From Methylobacter luteus IMV-B-3098 (lineage in GTDB: Bacteria > Pseudomonadota > Gammaproteobacteria > Methylococcales > Methylomonadaceae): a stretch of DNA of 64,000 bases. Location of the stretch: contig NZ_KE386569.1 in the NCBI RefSeq assembly GCF_000427625.1, positions 2,408,789 through 2,472,788 on the forward strand, read 5' to 3'. Positions 63,200 to 64,000 of this stretch are shown here, one piece after another (the stretch's first letter is position 1; the number at the start of each line of letters is the position of its first letter). A program made the translations under genes and the position numbers. The notes beneath the pieces are model-generated. The model saw only the letters and a list, made by a program, of their open reading frames with translations, made no database searches and was not told the origin of the DNA.

Positions 63200-63643
63200 G
63201 GGAGCTGTAACCAGGGCTTTATAACTGGATAAAATATTGTAACTTTTTCATTTTAACCGTTTTTATCATCTTTTTGTTAGTTTTTGCTATTAGAATGATG
63301 GGATATGGCTAAGTCAGGCTGGATCAGCCCCATTGTAATGAAAAACACGGATAGAAATAATATTCTCAAGCGAGTGCGGGGTAGCAAATCAGACAGCGTT
63401 TGCGGAAATACTGGCGCACTGAATGCTATCAATGAATGGAAATTCAAAAAACAATTGACGGAGTACCGGCAGAGACAGCGTATCGTTGCGGGTACTACAG
63501 TTTATATTATAAGAAATAGCTGAGGCTGCAGCTCAAACAGGCAGGCTCTGGCTCAACATTGCTTATTTGCAAAAGGTTCAAGACATGCGAGCGGATTGAA
63601 ATCAGCCGCCCGCATTAACTGCAAAAAATCACTCAAAATATAC
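63200..63643. other. Gap with promoter of the aroG operon
   Basis: About 440 bp. The first 100 bp should hold the aroG promoter. A 72-codon frame at 63305-63523 starts near GATGGGATATGG but has no clear RBS or family likeness. Nothing else is visible. Confidence 0.35.
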
Positions 63644-64000
63644 TTATAGAACAACGCTCAGATTCTCGTCATCATACAAGCGTGTTTTTTTCCAGCCATT
63701 GAATTTGCTGTCATAAAAAGTCAGATCGTTATCGATGGCATATTCATAACAGCTTCTAAACAGCCGTGCTGTCCGAAATGCATGCAATTCATCATCGGCT
63801 GTCACTTTTTCTATATTGCCAACCTGAAAAGTCTTGTTCCTGGATTTGCCGTTGCTGACCCAAAAAACGGTATAGCACAGATAACTTTTATCTTTTCTGT
63901 GGTCATATTTGATGGTTCTGGATACGCCGGTAACACCGGTCGTGGTTTTATTTTTAGGCGGTTTGAGAAAGCGGGTCTTGCTGCCCTTTAATACCACCAG
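63644..64000 (-). CDS. Possible AP2-like DNA-binding protein, C-terminal part (cut by window edge)
   Basis: The frame is open to the right edge, so the start is outside or at the GTG at 63997. The segment TTGVTGVSRTIKYDHRKDKS followed by a YTVFWVSNGKSRNKTFQVG strand pattern resembles the three-strand AP2/integrase-like DNA-binding fold, followed by a helix (ELHAFRTARLFRSCYEYAI). Bacterial AP2-like domains occur in phage and mobile-element proteins. The call is by pattern only. Confidence 0.4.
   Translation of the reverse strand: MVVLKGSKTRFLKPPKNKTTTGVTGVSRTIKYDHRKDKSYLCYTVFWVSNGKSRNKTFQVGNIEKVTADDELHAFRTARLFRSCYEYAIDNDLTFYDSKFNGWKKTRLYDDENLSVVL

Noticed and set aside
63305-63523. 72-codon plus-strand frame upstream of aroG
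   Set aside because: Weak start context and no family likeness; left as part of the intergenic gap.

Overview
The window looks like chromosomal DNA of a gammaproteobacterium. Housekeeping genes (trpEGDC, gph, hemW, pyrE, trmB, thiSG, a DAHP synthase) are gammaproteobacterial in type. An aryl-polyene pigment locus, REP/RAYT elements and many short palindromic repeats would suit a Methylococcales-type methanotroph, but that placement is inference: no methane-oxidation gene is present.

Left part (1-12.2 kb) is accessory DNA. It starts with an IS982-family transposase fragment, followed by a chimeric dead IS6-type transposase, a GC-rich FtsH-like AAA+ metalloprotease (2214-4340), an IS1182-type fragment and a resolvase relic. 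From 6.0 to 8.0 kb, minus-strand genes are separated by three attC-like sites, which looks like an integron cassette array with no integrase in view. It carries a DUF1493 protein, a zinc-ribbon protein, an unknown protein and a TIR-domain protein. IS5-type fragments, two exported proteins of unknown function and a small cytochrome c follow.

The centre (12.2-47.4 kb) is dominated by an aryl-polyene (xanthomonadin-like) type II polyketide locus on the minus strand. It is split into two blocks. The right block (39.9-47.4 kb) has a chain-length-factor-like KS, acyltransferase, two ACPs, a membrane protein, an AMP-ligase fused to a dehydratase, a GT2 glycosyltransferase, an LpxL-like acyltransferase and an aromatic ammonia-lyase. 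The left block (15.3-28.95 kb) has a thioesterase, a LolA-like protein, an MMPL/RND exporter, a flavin halogenase-like enzyme, a DUF3261 lipoprotein, two ketosynthases, a dehydratase, a ketoreductase and a lipoprotein. A P-type ATPase and a TauE permease interrupt the left block. Most genes overlap by ATGA/TGATG junctions, so these are translationally coupled operons. Together they would activate an aryl acid, extend and reduce it to a polyene, attach it to a lipid and export it to the outer membrane. Methyltransferases and an acyl-CoA-dehydrogenase-like flavoenzyme at 12.2-15.2 kb may tailor the product.

Between the two blocks (29-39.9 kb) lie a RAYT transposase with flanking REPs, a blue-light (LOV) sensor fused to a sigma-54 activator, and a textbook -24/-12 promoter with upstream repeats in front of a secreted CxxGYWKNHP protein. 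A MocR regulator diverges there from a small ORF, an EamA transporter and a class IV aminotransferase. In two places the first codons of a pigment gene are duplicated across a palindromic-repeat insertion, leaving a dead 5' stub and an intact gene.

The right part (47.5-64 kb) is mostly core genome: a trp operon containing an embedded DUF4160/DUF2442 pair, an FAH-family hydrolase, a two-component system, hemW, pyrE, a dynamin-like GTPase, and an aroG-thiSG-trmB operon. A possible AP2-like DNA-binding protein runs off the end.
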